Origin: Muribaculaceae bacterium
Lineage (GTDB): Bacteria; Bacteroidota; Bacteroidia; Bacteroidales; Muribaculaceae
Direction of reading: 5' to 3'
NCBI GenBank assembly: GCA_009775355.1
Contig: VSPN01000001.1
Coordinates: 62,001 to 126,000, forward strand
DNA: 64,000 nucleotides
The position numbers were made by a program, and so were the translations under genes. Shown here piece after piece: positions 8,375 to 15,884 of this stretch (position 1 is its first letter; every line of letters begins with the position of its first letter). The notes under the pieces were generated by a model, which was given only the letters and a program-made list of their open reading frames with translations, had not been told where the DNA came from and did no database searches.

Positions 8375-10420
8375 ATGAAAAAGATCATCCCGACACTAAT
8401 CATCGGCACAATGGCCGGCCTCGGCGCCAACGCCTATGTCGACAAGAACTTCAACTATCACGTCGACCGTTTCGCCGACATCGAGGTGCTCCGTTACGAA
8501 GTGCCCGAATTCGACCGTCTGACCCCGCGTCAGCGCACAATGGTCTATTACCTGACGCAGGCAGCTCAGATGGGCCGCGACATAATCTGGGATCAGAACG
8601 GACGCTACAATCTTCAGATCCGCCAGCTTCTCGAACGAATATACCAGAACTATGAAGGCGACCGCGAATCGGCCGATTTCAAGGCGTTCGAGAAATATCT
8701 GAAACAGGTGTGGTTCGGCAATGGCATTCACCACCACTACTCCACCGATAAATTCAAGCCTGAATTCTCGAAAGATTTCTTTCTGGCCGAAACCGGCAAG
8801 ATCAGTCCCTGCTGTCTGCCGCTCGAAGAGGGTGAGACTCCCGAACAGATGATCGACAAGCTGACCGAGGTGATCTTCAATCCGGCTGTGATGGCCAAGC
8901 GTGTCAACCAGGACGGCACACAGGACGTGGTGGCCACATCGGCAGGCAACCTTTATGGCGAAGGAGTGACACAGGCCGAGGTCGAGGCATTCTACGAAGC
9001 CATGAAGGATCCCGCCGACACGACTCCGATATCCTACGGACTCAACGCACGCGTGGTCAAGGATGAGAACGGACATCTGAAAGAGCAGGTATATTGTCTC
9101 AACGGCCTTTACGGCCCGGCAATCGCCCAGATCATATACTGGCTCGACAAGGCCAAGAGCGTTGCGGAGAACGATGCTCAGAAAGCGTATATCACAGCCC
9201 TCATCGACTTTTACATCACCGGTGACCTGCGCACATTCGACGAATACTCGATTCTCTGGGCGGAAGACACCAAATCAGACGTGGACTTCGTCAACGGCTT
9301 CATCGAAAGCTACGGCGACCCGCTGGGCATGACCGGCTCATGGGAATCATACGTTAACTTCAAGAACGCCAAGTCATCGTCGCGCACGGAGACTATCTCG
9401 GGCAACGCCCAGTGGTTTGAAGACAACTCTCCGGTCGACAAGCGTTTCAAGAAAGAGAACGTCAAGGGAGTATCGGCAAAGGTGATCAACGCCGCGATGC
9501 TCGCAGGCGACGCGTTCCCCTCGACCGCCATCGGCATCAACCTGCCCAACTCCAACTGGATCCGCGCCGCACACGGCTCCAAGTCAGTGACAATCGAGAA
9601 CATCACCGAGGCATACGACATGGCAAGCCACGGCAACGGATTCAATGCCGAATTCGTGATCGACGCTCCGACATCGAAGATCATGGATGACTATCTCTAT
9701 ATCACCGACATGCTTCACACCGACCTTCACGAGTGTCTGGGTCACGCATCCGGCAAACTTCTGCCGGGTGTAGACGGCGACGCACTGAAAGAGAACGGTT
9801 CAGCTCTCGAGGAGGCCCGTGCCGACCTGTTCGCGCTCTACTATCTCGCCGACCCGAAACTTCTTGAGCTCGGCATACTCGACAACCCTGACGCCTATAA
9901 GGCCGAATACTACAAATACATGCTCAACGGACTCATGACCCAACTCAACCGAATCGAACCGGGCAACGACATCGAGGAGGCCCACATGCGCAACCGCCAG
10001 CTCGTGGCCAAATGGGCGCTCGAGAACGGCAGGAAGAGAGCCAAAGGCGGTAAAGACGTGGTCGAGCTTGTCAAGAAAGGAGGCAAGACTTATGTGAAGA
10101 TCAATGACTACCGCGAGCTGCGCAATCTCTTCGGAACCCTTTTGGCCGAAATACAGCGCGTCAAGAGCGAAGGCGACTATAAGGCCGGCAACGATCTGAT
10201 CCAGAAATACGCGGTAAAAGTTGACCAGAAACTCCACAAGGAGGTGCTCGACAGGTTTTCGAAACTCGACATTCCGCCCTACAGAGGTTTCATCAATCCG
10301 GTCTATACTCCTGTTCTCAACGATAAGGGAGAGATAACCGACGTGACCATATCCTGGCCGGAGAACTATGTCGAGCAGATGCTCCGTCTTAGCCGCGACT
10401 ACTCGCCGCTGACAAAATAA
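8375..10420 (+). CDS. dipeptidyl peptidase III (family M49), probably exported
   Basis: A 681-residue zinc exopeptidase that removes dipeptides from the N-terminus of oligopeptides. The M49 zinc motif HECLGH is at 452-457, and the third-ligand motif EEARAD is at 479-484 (E480). The Cys variant of the hexapeptide is that known from the Bacteroides enzyme. The length agrees with bacterial members. The first 20 residues (MKKIIPTL, then a hydrophobic run ending ANA) look like a signal peptide, so export to the periplasm is likely, although many family members are cytoplasmic. It is 36 bases downstream of the methyltransferase and 6 bases upstream of the AlkD-like gene. Confidence 0.95.
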   Translation: MKKIIPTLIIGTMAGLGANAYVDKNFNYHVDRFADIEVLRYEVPEFDRLTPRQRTMVYYLTQAAQMGRDIIWDQNGRYNLQIRQLLERIYQNYEGDRESADFKAFEKYLKQVWFGNGIHHHYSTDKFKPEFSKDFFLAETGKISPCCLPLEEGETPEQMIDKLTEVIFNPAVMAKRVNQDGTQDVVATSAGNLYGEGVTQAEVEAFYEAMKDPADTTPISYGLNARVVKDENGHLKEQVYCLNGLYGPAIAQIIYWLDKAKSVAENDAQKAYITALIDFYITGDLRTFDEYSILWAEDTKSDVDFVNGFIESYGDPLGMTGSWESYVNFKNAKSSSRTETISGNAQWFEDNSPVDKRFKKENVKGVSAKVINAAMLAGDAFPSTAIGINLPNSNWIRAAHGSKSVTIENITEAYDMASHGNGFNAEFVIDAPTSKIMDDYLYITDMLHTDLHECLGHASGKLLPGVDGDALKENGSALEEARADLFALYYLADPKLLELGILDNPDAYKAEYYKYMLNGLMTQLNRIEPGNDIEEAHMRNRQLVAKWALENGRKRAKGGKDVVELVKKGGKTYVKINDYRELRNLFGTLLAEIQRVKSEGDYKAGNDLIQKYAVKVDQKLHKEVLDRFSKLDIPPYRGFINPVYTPVLNDKGEITDVTISWPENYVEQMLRLSRDYSPLTK

Positions 10421-10426
10421 CCGGGA

Positions 10427-10831
10427 ATGAAAGAGATCAAACACCTTTTCTTTACATACAGAAACGGCGCAGTGGCAGACACACTGCGCCGTTACGGCAT
10501 TCCGCACAGGATGATATTCGGCCTCGACGTGCCGGCGATCGCAGGCATTGCCCGCGGCCTTGAACCATCCGACCAACTTGCGGAAAGACTGTGGAACGAC
10601 CGCGATGTCAGGGAATCGCGTCTCCTGGCCACATATCTGTTTCAGTTGGAAAACATGACAGAAGACCGCGCGCTCGCGCTCGCCGCAGATGTCATGACCC
10701 GCGAGGAAGCCGACATGCTCGCCTTCAGACTACTCAAAAGACTTCCTTTCGCACACCGGCTTCTGCAAAGAATGAAAGATGACGGAGGATACGATATGAC
10801 CCTCAAGGCACTTGAGGCACATCTGACTTGA
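10427..10831 (+). CDS. short AlkD-like HEAT-repeat protein
   Basis: A 134-residue protein resembling part of the DNA alkylation repair (AlkD/AlkC) HEAT-repeat family. The stretch GLDVPAIAGIARGLEPSDQ followed by LAERLWNDRDVRESRLLATYLF has the family pattern (G-x-x-x-P-x-L-R-x-I-A, then LW-x(5)-E-x-R-x-L-A). Full AlkD is about 220-240 residues, so this has only the first half of the solenoid. Whether it still binds or repairs DNA is unclear. Its start is 6 bases after the stop of the peptidase gene, so co-transcription is likely. Function inferred only. Confidence 0.6.
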   Translation: MKEIKHLFFTYRNGAVADTLRRYGIPHRMIFGLDVPAIAGIARGLEPSDQLAERLWNDRDVRESRLLATYLFQLENMTEDRALALAADVMTREEADMLAFRLLKRLPFAHRLLQRMKDDGGYDMTLKALEAHLT

Positions 10832-10932
10832 AACACAACATGCCCCGGACAAGACGCAGAGACTATGCTGAAACATGGTCTTAACATTCTTTGAGAAACT
10901 GGAGAATTGCACTTCGGCACAATATTTGTTAT

Positions 10933-10975
10933 AAGACTGAGGGACGGCTCACGCCGTTCCTCAGTCTTGCTTTTC
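10933..10975 (+). terminator. probable terminator between the AlkD-like gene and htpG
   Basis: A strong stem of 10 + 4 bp broken by one G/T mismatch (10933-10947 with 10954-10968) and a 6-base loop, followed by GCTTTTCTC. The T tract is weak, so it may instead be a structured part of the htpG leader. It lies 33 bases before the htpG start. Confidence 0.55.
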
Positions 10976-11000
10976 TCACAAGTAAATAAATAAAGATATT

Positions 11001-13052
11001 ATGGCAAAAGGAAAAATCGGGGTAACAACAGAAAATATTTTCCCCGTTATCAAGAAATTTCTTTACAGTGATCATGAGATCTTTCTGCGTGAACTTGTGT
11101 CGAACGCCATCGACGCCTCGCAGAAACTGAAGACTCTCGCATCGTTCGGCGAGTTCAAGGGTGAGCTCGGAGTAATGGACGTGCGCGTAACCGTCGACAA
11201 GGAAGCCGGCACTCTCACTGTCTCTGACCACGGCATCGGCATGGATGCCGGCGACATCGAGAAATATATCAACCAGATCGCGTTCTCTGGAGCGGAAGAA
11301 TTTCTGGAGAAATATAAAGACACAGCCAATTCGATCATAGGCCACTTCGGTCTTGGATTCTATTCGGCTTTCATGGTTTCAAAAAAAGTGGTGATCCGCT
11401 CACTTTCATACAAAGATGGAGCAGAAGCTGTGGAATGGACCTGCGACGGAAGTCCGGAATTCGAGATGCACGCCTCAGAAAAGGAAAGTCGAGGCACAGA
11501 CATCATACTTTATATCGACGACGACAACAAGGAATTTCTGGAGCAGACGCGCATAGACGCCCTTCTGAAGAAATACTGCCGATTCCTTCCGGTGCCTGTC
11601 ATAAGCGGCAAAGTTCAAGAATGGAAAGATGGCAAGTATGTCGATTCCGACGAAGACAATGTGGTCAACTCAACCGAACCGCTCTGGACAAGGAAACCAT
11701 CTGAACTCGGCGACAAAGACTACCTTGAATTCTATCACGAACTGCGTCCCGGCGAGGAAGACCCCATGTTCTGGATACATCTCAATGTGGATTACCCGTT
11801 CAATCTGACCGGAATTCTCTATTTCCCGAAAATCAGGAACAACATCGACATCCGCCAGAACAGGATACAGCTATACTGCAACCAGGTCTATGTAACCGAT
11901 CAGGTCGAAGGGGTCGTGCCGGAGTTCATGATGCTGATGCAGGGCGTGATCGACTCGCCCGACATACCGCTGAACGTGAGCCGCAGCTACCTTCAGGCAG
12001 ACCAGCAGGTAAAGAAGATCTCATCCTACATTTCAAAGAAAGTGGCCGAGAAACTCGACCGCATGTTCAAGGATGACCGCAAGGCCTTCGAGCAGAAATG
12101 GAACGACATCGAGGTCTTCATCAAATACGGCATGCTGACTGACGAGAAATTCTATGAGTCATCGAAGAAGTTCTTCCTGCTGCGCGACGTCAACGACAAC
12201 TACTACACGCCCGACGAATACCGCACACTTGTCGAGTCTACGCAGACCGACCACGAAGGGAACATAATCTACCTTTATGCCACCGACAAGACCGAACAGT
12301 ACTCATACGTGACGTCGGCCGAGGAGAAAGGTTACAACGTGCTTCTGCTCGACGGTCAGCTTGACCAGCACCTGATTCACATGCTTGAGAGCAAACTTGA
12401 GAAGACGAGGTTTGTCCGCGTTGATTCCGACACCCCCGAGCGCCTCATCGTCAAGGATGACACATCAAACTCCAACCTCTCCCCTCTTGAGGCAGATATA
12501 TTGACAGGAATGTTCCGCAGCCAGCTACCCAAACTGAAAGATATCAATTTCATTGTGGAGTATTCGGCTCTTTCTAAAAATGACGCACCTGCCACTGTGA
12601 CGCAGAACGAGATGATGCGACGCATGAAAGAGATGGCCGCTCTTCAGCCCGGAATGAATTTCTACGGTTCGATGCCGGCGATGTACGCTCTGGTCGTAAA
12701 CACCGAGCAGCCGTCTGTCATAAAGCTTGTGGAAGAGGGCAAGAACGTCCTTGAAAGCGACCTCGTGCCTGTGCGTGGCGAAATAGAGACTCTTAACGGC
12801 GAGATCGAAACACTCCGCAAGGAAATGAATGACAAGAAAGAGGATTCAGAAAAAGAGACTCTCAAGACACAGATATCAGACAAGGAAAAGGCAGTCGAGG
12901 AAAAGCGCACGCAAGAAGAGAAACTGGTGAAGGACTATGCTTCTACTCAGCCGGTACTTAAGCAGATCATCGACCTTGCGCTTCTTCAGAGCGGTCTGCT
13001 GAAAGGAGAAAACCTGACAGCATTCATACGCCGCTCGATCTCGCTTCTCTGA
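11001..13052 (+). CDS. htpG: molecular chaperone HtpG (Hsp90)
   Basis: A 683-residue cytoplasmic ATP-dependent chaperone. The N-terminal GHKL ATPase domain shows ELVSNAIDAS, DHGIGMDAGDIEKYI and GHFGLGFYSAFMV. The middle domain shows WIHLNVDYPFNLTGILYF and the DSPDIPLNVSRSYLQ motif with the catalytic-loop arginine. A dimerization domain follows. Near the C-terminus (about 590-640) is a highly charged coiled coil of Lys/Glu repeats, as in other Bacteroidetes HtpG proteins. It has a terminator directly after it and is probably its own transcription unit. Confidence 0.98.
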   Translation: MAKGKIGVTTENIFPVIKKFLYSDHEIFLRELVSNAIDASQKLKTLASFGEFKGELGVMDVRVTVDKEAGTLTVSDHGIGMDAGDIEKYINQIAFSGAEEFLEKYKDTANSIIGHFGLGFYSAFMVSKKVVIRSLSYKDGAEAVEWTCDGSPEFEMHASEKESRGTDIILYIDDDNKEFLEQTRIDALLKKYCRFLPVPVISGKVQEWKDGKYVDSDEDNVVNSTEPLWTRKPSELGDKDYLEFYHELRPGEEDPMFWIHLNVDYPFNLTGILYFPKIRNNIDIRQNRIQLYCNQVYVTDQVEGVVPEFMMLMQGVIDSPDIPLNVSRSYLQADQQVKKISSYISKKVAEKLDRMFKDDRKAFEQKWNDIEVFIKYGMLTDEKFYESSKKFFLLRDVNDNYYTPDEYRTLVESTQTDHEGNIIYLYATDKTEQYSYVTSAEEKGYNVLLLDGQLDQHLIHMLESKLEKTRFVRVDSDTPERLIVKDDTSNSNLSPLEADILTGMFRSQLPKLKDINFIVEYSALSKNDAPATVTQNEMMRRMKEMAALQPGMNFYGSMPAMYALVVNTEQPSVIKLVEEGKNVLESDLVPVRGEIETLNGEIETLRKEMNDKKEDSEKETLKTQISDKEKAVEEKRTQEEKLVKDYASTQPVLKQIIDLALLQSGLLKGENLTAFIRRSISLL

Positions 13053-13108
13053 CATATCGACAGATCCAGATTTTTTTATTTAAGAACACAAAAATAAGCT
13101 TTATAAAG

Positions 13109-13140
13109 GCAGGACACCTCTTGGATGTCCTGTCTTTTTT
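13109..13140 (+). terminator. rho-independent terminator of htpG
   Basis: The stem CAGGACA/TGTCCTG (13110-13116, 13126-13132), extended inward by CC/GG, is followed by TCTTTTTT. It lies 57 bases after the htpG stop. Confidence 0.85.
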
Positions 13141-13261
13141 ATCAAATCACAGATTACACCACCTTTGAAGACAAAAGTGATTATGTAAGCACTTTCAAAA
13201 GGTTTGTATATTATCACAAATCCCATTTTGACTTATTATTTTGAAAAATATTATTATTATT

Positions 13262-13292
13262 TTTGATTTTTAAAGATAATCAATTATATTTG
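13262..13292 (+). promoter_or_regulatory. Bacteroidetes-type promoter of the C10 protease-serpin pair
   Basis: TTTG (13262-13265), a 19-base spacer and TATATTTG (13285-13292) match the sigma-ABfr consensus exactly. Transcription should start near 13299, which leaves about 90 nt before the ATG at 13388. The surrounding 13141-13300 is very AT-rich and holds no gene. Confidence 0.75.
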
Positions 13293-13387
13293 CCATCGAA
13301 AGAGAAAATTTGTTTATTTTCTTAAAAAAACGCCAGCGGGTAAATCTGATTCCCAAATTAATATCAGATATAATAAATTTCAGAACC

Positions 13388-14554
13388 ATGAAGAATTTAT
13401 TCTGGCTTATTTCAATACTTATGATTGGAATAGCACTTGGATCGTGTAGCAATGCCGAACTATCCGAACCCGAAGATGTATCTCTCAAAAATCAAGACAC
13501 GTATCTTCTCAGCGAAAATACGGCACTTGAAAATGCAGAAAAGGCTCTTTCTGCATTCAAAAAGAAGAAAACACGCAGTGCTTGTTCGCTTGCAACCATA
13601 AATCGGTTTCAAACGAATCAAACTCACACAAGAGGAAACTCAGAATCTTCGAATCGAGGATTCTATATCATAAATTATGGGAACAACGAAGGGTTTGCCG
13701 TAGTATCAGCTGACAAACGTGATGCCAATGTCTACGCGTTTTCAGATGACGGTCACTTAAATCTGTCAGACACGCTTGAGAATTCCGGATTAAGTTGGTA
13801 TTTAAATTATGCTATGCCAGAAATGTCAGATTTTGTGATCATACCCAATGACACACTGAAACCAATCGAACTACCATGGCATTACAACGAAACACTTTCC
13901 GAACCTCTATTGAAAGGGTTCATGTCTCAATTCCACCAGTCATATCCATACAATAAATACTGCAATTCCGGCTTTCCTGCTTATGAAAGCAGATTTGTAG
14001 GGTGTGGGCCACTTGCCGTAGGCACAATCATGGGATACTTCAAATGGCCTCAAAGTGCAGACGGCACACTGTTTCACTGGGATCAGATGAGCAATGACAG
14101 ATATAACGACGACTGGTTCAAGCTTTTTGAGATTCTTGGCAGACCATCATATCTGAACTCCGACTATTCAAATCCAGAAGGAACAAGCACTCTTTCTTCA
14201 AATTATGTAAAAGCGTTCAAGAACATGAAGTATATCAACCAAAAACTGGACAATTTTACTACATCAACAATCAGCAATGAATTAAAGTCTAATAAACCTG
14301 TTATGTGCAGAGGCAATCATGCAAGCACATCTCAAGGTCATGTCTGGATAATCGATGGAGGCTATGTAATCGGCAATGAAGAGCCACCTGTTGTCAGCGG
14401 AGACACTAAGAAAAAAGTGTTTACTTACTATTTCAATTGTATCTGGGGATGGGGAGGAACCAGCAACGGTTATTTCCAATACTATCCTACAGGCACATCC
14501 CTGAGTTCATATAAGGGTTTACAAATAATATATGGTTTCACACCTGAAAAATAA
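13388..14554 (+). CDS. C10 family (streptopain-like) cysteine protease lipoprotein
   Basis: A 388-residue secreted cysteine protease. I choose the ATG at 13388 because it opens a clean lipoprotein signal (MKNLFW, hydrophobic core, LGSC lipobox near residue 19); an upstream ATG at 13310 would put a basic tail in front of it. A Spi_C10-like propeptide region follows (FYIINYGNNEGFAVVSAD). The catalytic domain has C206 in VGCGPLAVGTIMGYFKWP and H318 in GHVWIIDGG, plus the Trp/Gly-rich CIWGWGG. Family members (SpeB, Bacteroides Bfp) are self-processing zymogens acting outside the cell. Base composition is clearly more AT-rich than the neighbouring genes. The next gene is a serpin on the same strand, 19 bases away. 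Confidence 0.93.
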   Translation: MKNLFWLISILMIGIALGSCSNAELSEPEDVSLKNQDTYLLSENTALENAEKALSAFKKKKTRSACSLATINRFQTNQTHTRGNSESSNRGFYIINYGNNEGFAVVSADKRDANVYAFSDDGHLNLSDTLENSGLSWYLNYAMPEMSDFVIIPNDTLKPIELPWHYNETLSEPLLKGFMSQFHQSYPYNKYCNSGFPAYESRFVGCGPLAVGTIMGYFKWPQSADGTLFHWDQMSNDRYNDDWFKLFEILGRPSYLNSDYSNPEGTSTLSSNYVKAFKNMKYINQKLDNFTTSTISNELKSNKPVMCRGNHASTSQGHVWIIDGGYVIGNEEPPVVSGDTKKKVFTYYFNCIWGWGGTSNGYFQYYPTGTSLSSYKGLQIIYGFTPEK

Positions 14555-14573
14555 ACATAAAATACCAGTCAAT

Positions 14574-15797
14574 ATGAAGAAAACAAACTACGCGGCGTGG
14601 GGTGTTATTCTTGCTGCCATACCGATGCTTGTCGGATGCAGTGAAGACAATGACACGAACCGCACAGGAAAACCGACAGAGATACCTCTCTCTGGAGAAA
14701 CCCGTACTCTCGTGGATAAAGGCAATCAATTCTGCCTCGATCTGCTAAGTGCTGTTTCGCAAGAAAACGATGACAACTTCGTAATATCACCGCTTAGCAT
14801 ATTCACAATGAACGCAATGCTCGCGAACGGCGACGGCGGTCAGGCAAGAAAAGAGATACTCAATGCAATGGGACTTGATGACACTCGCCAGAACCTTGAT
14901 AATCTTAACGATTATTGCAACAGTATGCTGAGGACTCTGCCAAAAGTTGACGCCAACGTCTCCTGTCTGTTCGCTAACGGCATATGGGCAAATCCGGAAC
15001 TAATACCGACAGACATCTTCAGAACCGCTCTCGATGAGTATTTCAACGCAGAATTCCGCCATGTTTCTCCCTCCGGGGAAAACGGACAAAAGGATATCAA
15101 CGACTGGGTAAGCGCCAATACCTCAGGAATGATAAATGACTTTATCACAACTCCTTTTGAAAATATCTCATTTGCAGTACTCAACGCGGTCTATTTCAAT
15201 GGCCAGTGGCAGGAAAAATTCGACAAGGCAAAAACAAAAGCCGCCACATTCCATAACAATGACGGCACAGAATCGACACACATGCAGATGCAAAACTCAG
15301 GCTTCATGAACTATCTGACCACTGACGATTACGATGCGGTGTCTTTAAAATATGGCAATGGGAACTTTGAGATGATAATGGCTCTGCCCAATACCGACAA
15401 TGACAATTTATTGTCAAGGAAATCTCTTGAGTCATTGACTTCCAACTTCAACTCCATGATGCGACTTGAGGTCGATCTCAAGATGCCGCGATTCGAGATC
15501 AACTCTGAACTTGACCTCATCAGGATAATGCCAATTCTCGGCATAAAGGCTCCGTTCGACCATCAACACGGGCTGAATGGTGTATGCAGCTCTGCGATAG
15601 TGCTTGGAAAATTCTATCAGGCAGTGAAAATCGGAGTGAACGAAGAGGGAACAGAAGCAGCCTCTTCCTCAGTTTCCGCCGGTCAGGACATGTCTCCGGG
15701 GCGAACTTTCATCACATTCGACAGACCCTTCATTTTTATGATTCGCGAAACCACAACAGGAGCAATACTGTTTGCAGGCCGTATTAACAGATTGTAA
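14574..15797 (+). CDS. serpin lipoprotein (protease inhibitor)
   Basis: A 407-residue serpin with a lipoprotein signal (MKKTNYAAWG start, LVGC lipobox near residue 21), so it is probably anchored to a membrane and faces outward. Serpin landmarks: NAVYFNGQWQEKF, the hinge VNEEGTEAASSS, and the C-terminal FDRPFIFMIRE and ILFAGRINRL. Counting from the hinge by analogy with alpha-1-antitrypsin puts P1 at M373 and P1' at Ser; the loop is one residue longer on the prime side, so this is a prediction. The small residues of the hinge favour an inhibitory serpin. It starts 19 bases after the C10 protease gene. I choose the start at 14574 from the lipoprotein signal. Confidence 0.95.
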   Translation: MKKTNYAAWGVILAAIPMLVGCSEDNDTNRTGKPTEIPLSGETRTLVDKGNQFCLDLLSAVSQENDDNFVISPLSIFTMNAMLANGDGGQARKEILNAMGLDDTRQNLDNLNDYCNSMLRTLPKVDANVSCLFANGIWANPELIPTDIFRTALDEYFNAEFRHVSPSGENGQKDINDWVSANTSGMINDFITTPFENISFAVLNAVYFNGQWQEKFDKAKTKAATFHNNDGTESTHMQMQNSGFMNYLTTDDYDAVSLKYGNGNFEMIMALPNTDNDNLLSRKSLESLTSNFNSMMRLEVDLKMPRFEINSELDLIRIMPILGIKAPFDHQHGLNGVCSSAIVLGKFYQAVKIGVNEEGTEAASSSVSAGQDMSPGRTFITFDRPFIFMIRETTTGAILFAGRINRL

Positions 15798-15808
15798 CAG
15801 ACCTGATC

Positions 15809-15855
15809 AACATAAAAAGAGACCGCTTTTAAACAAAGCGGTCTCTTTTTATGTT
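15809..15855. terminator. bidirectional terminator between the serpin and PiT genes
   Basis: A perfect 21-bp inverted repeat (15809-15829 with 15835-15855) around a 5-base loop. The core GAGACCGCTTT is flanked by A5 on one side and T5 on the other, so it works in both directions for these convergent genes. Confidence 0.92.
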
Positions 15856-15884
15856 GGCGTTTTTTTGTGGGAAGGAGTCTCTGA

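Noticed and set aside
13310..13387. Upstream ATG for the C10 protease
   Set aside because: It would place a basic tail before a perfect lipoprotein signal; the ATG at 13388 is better.
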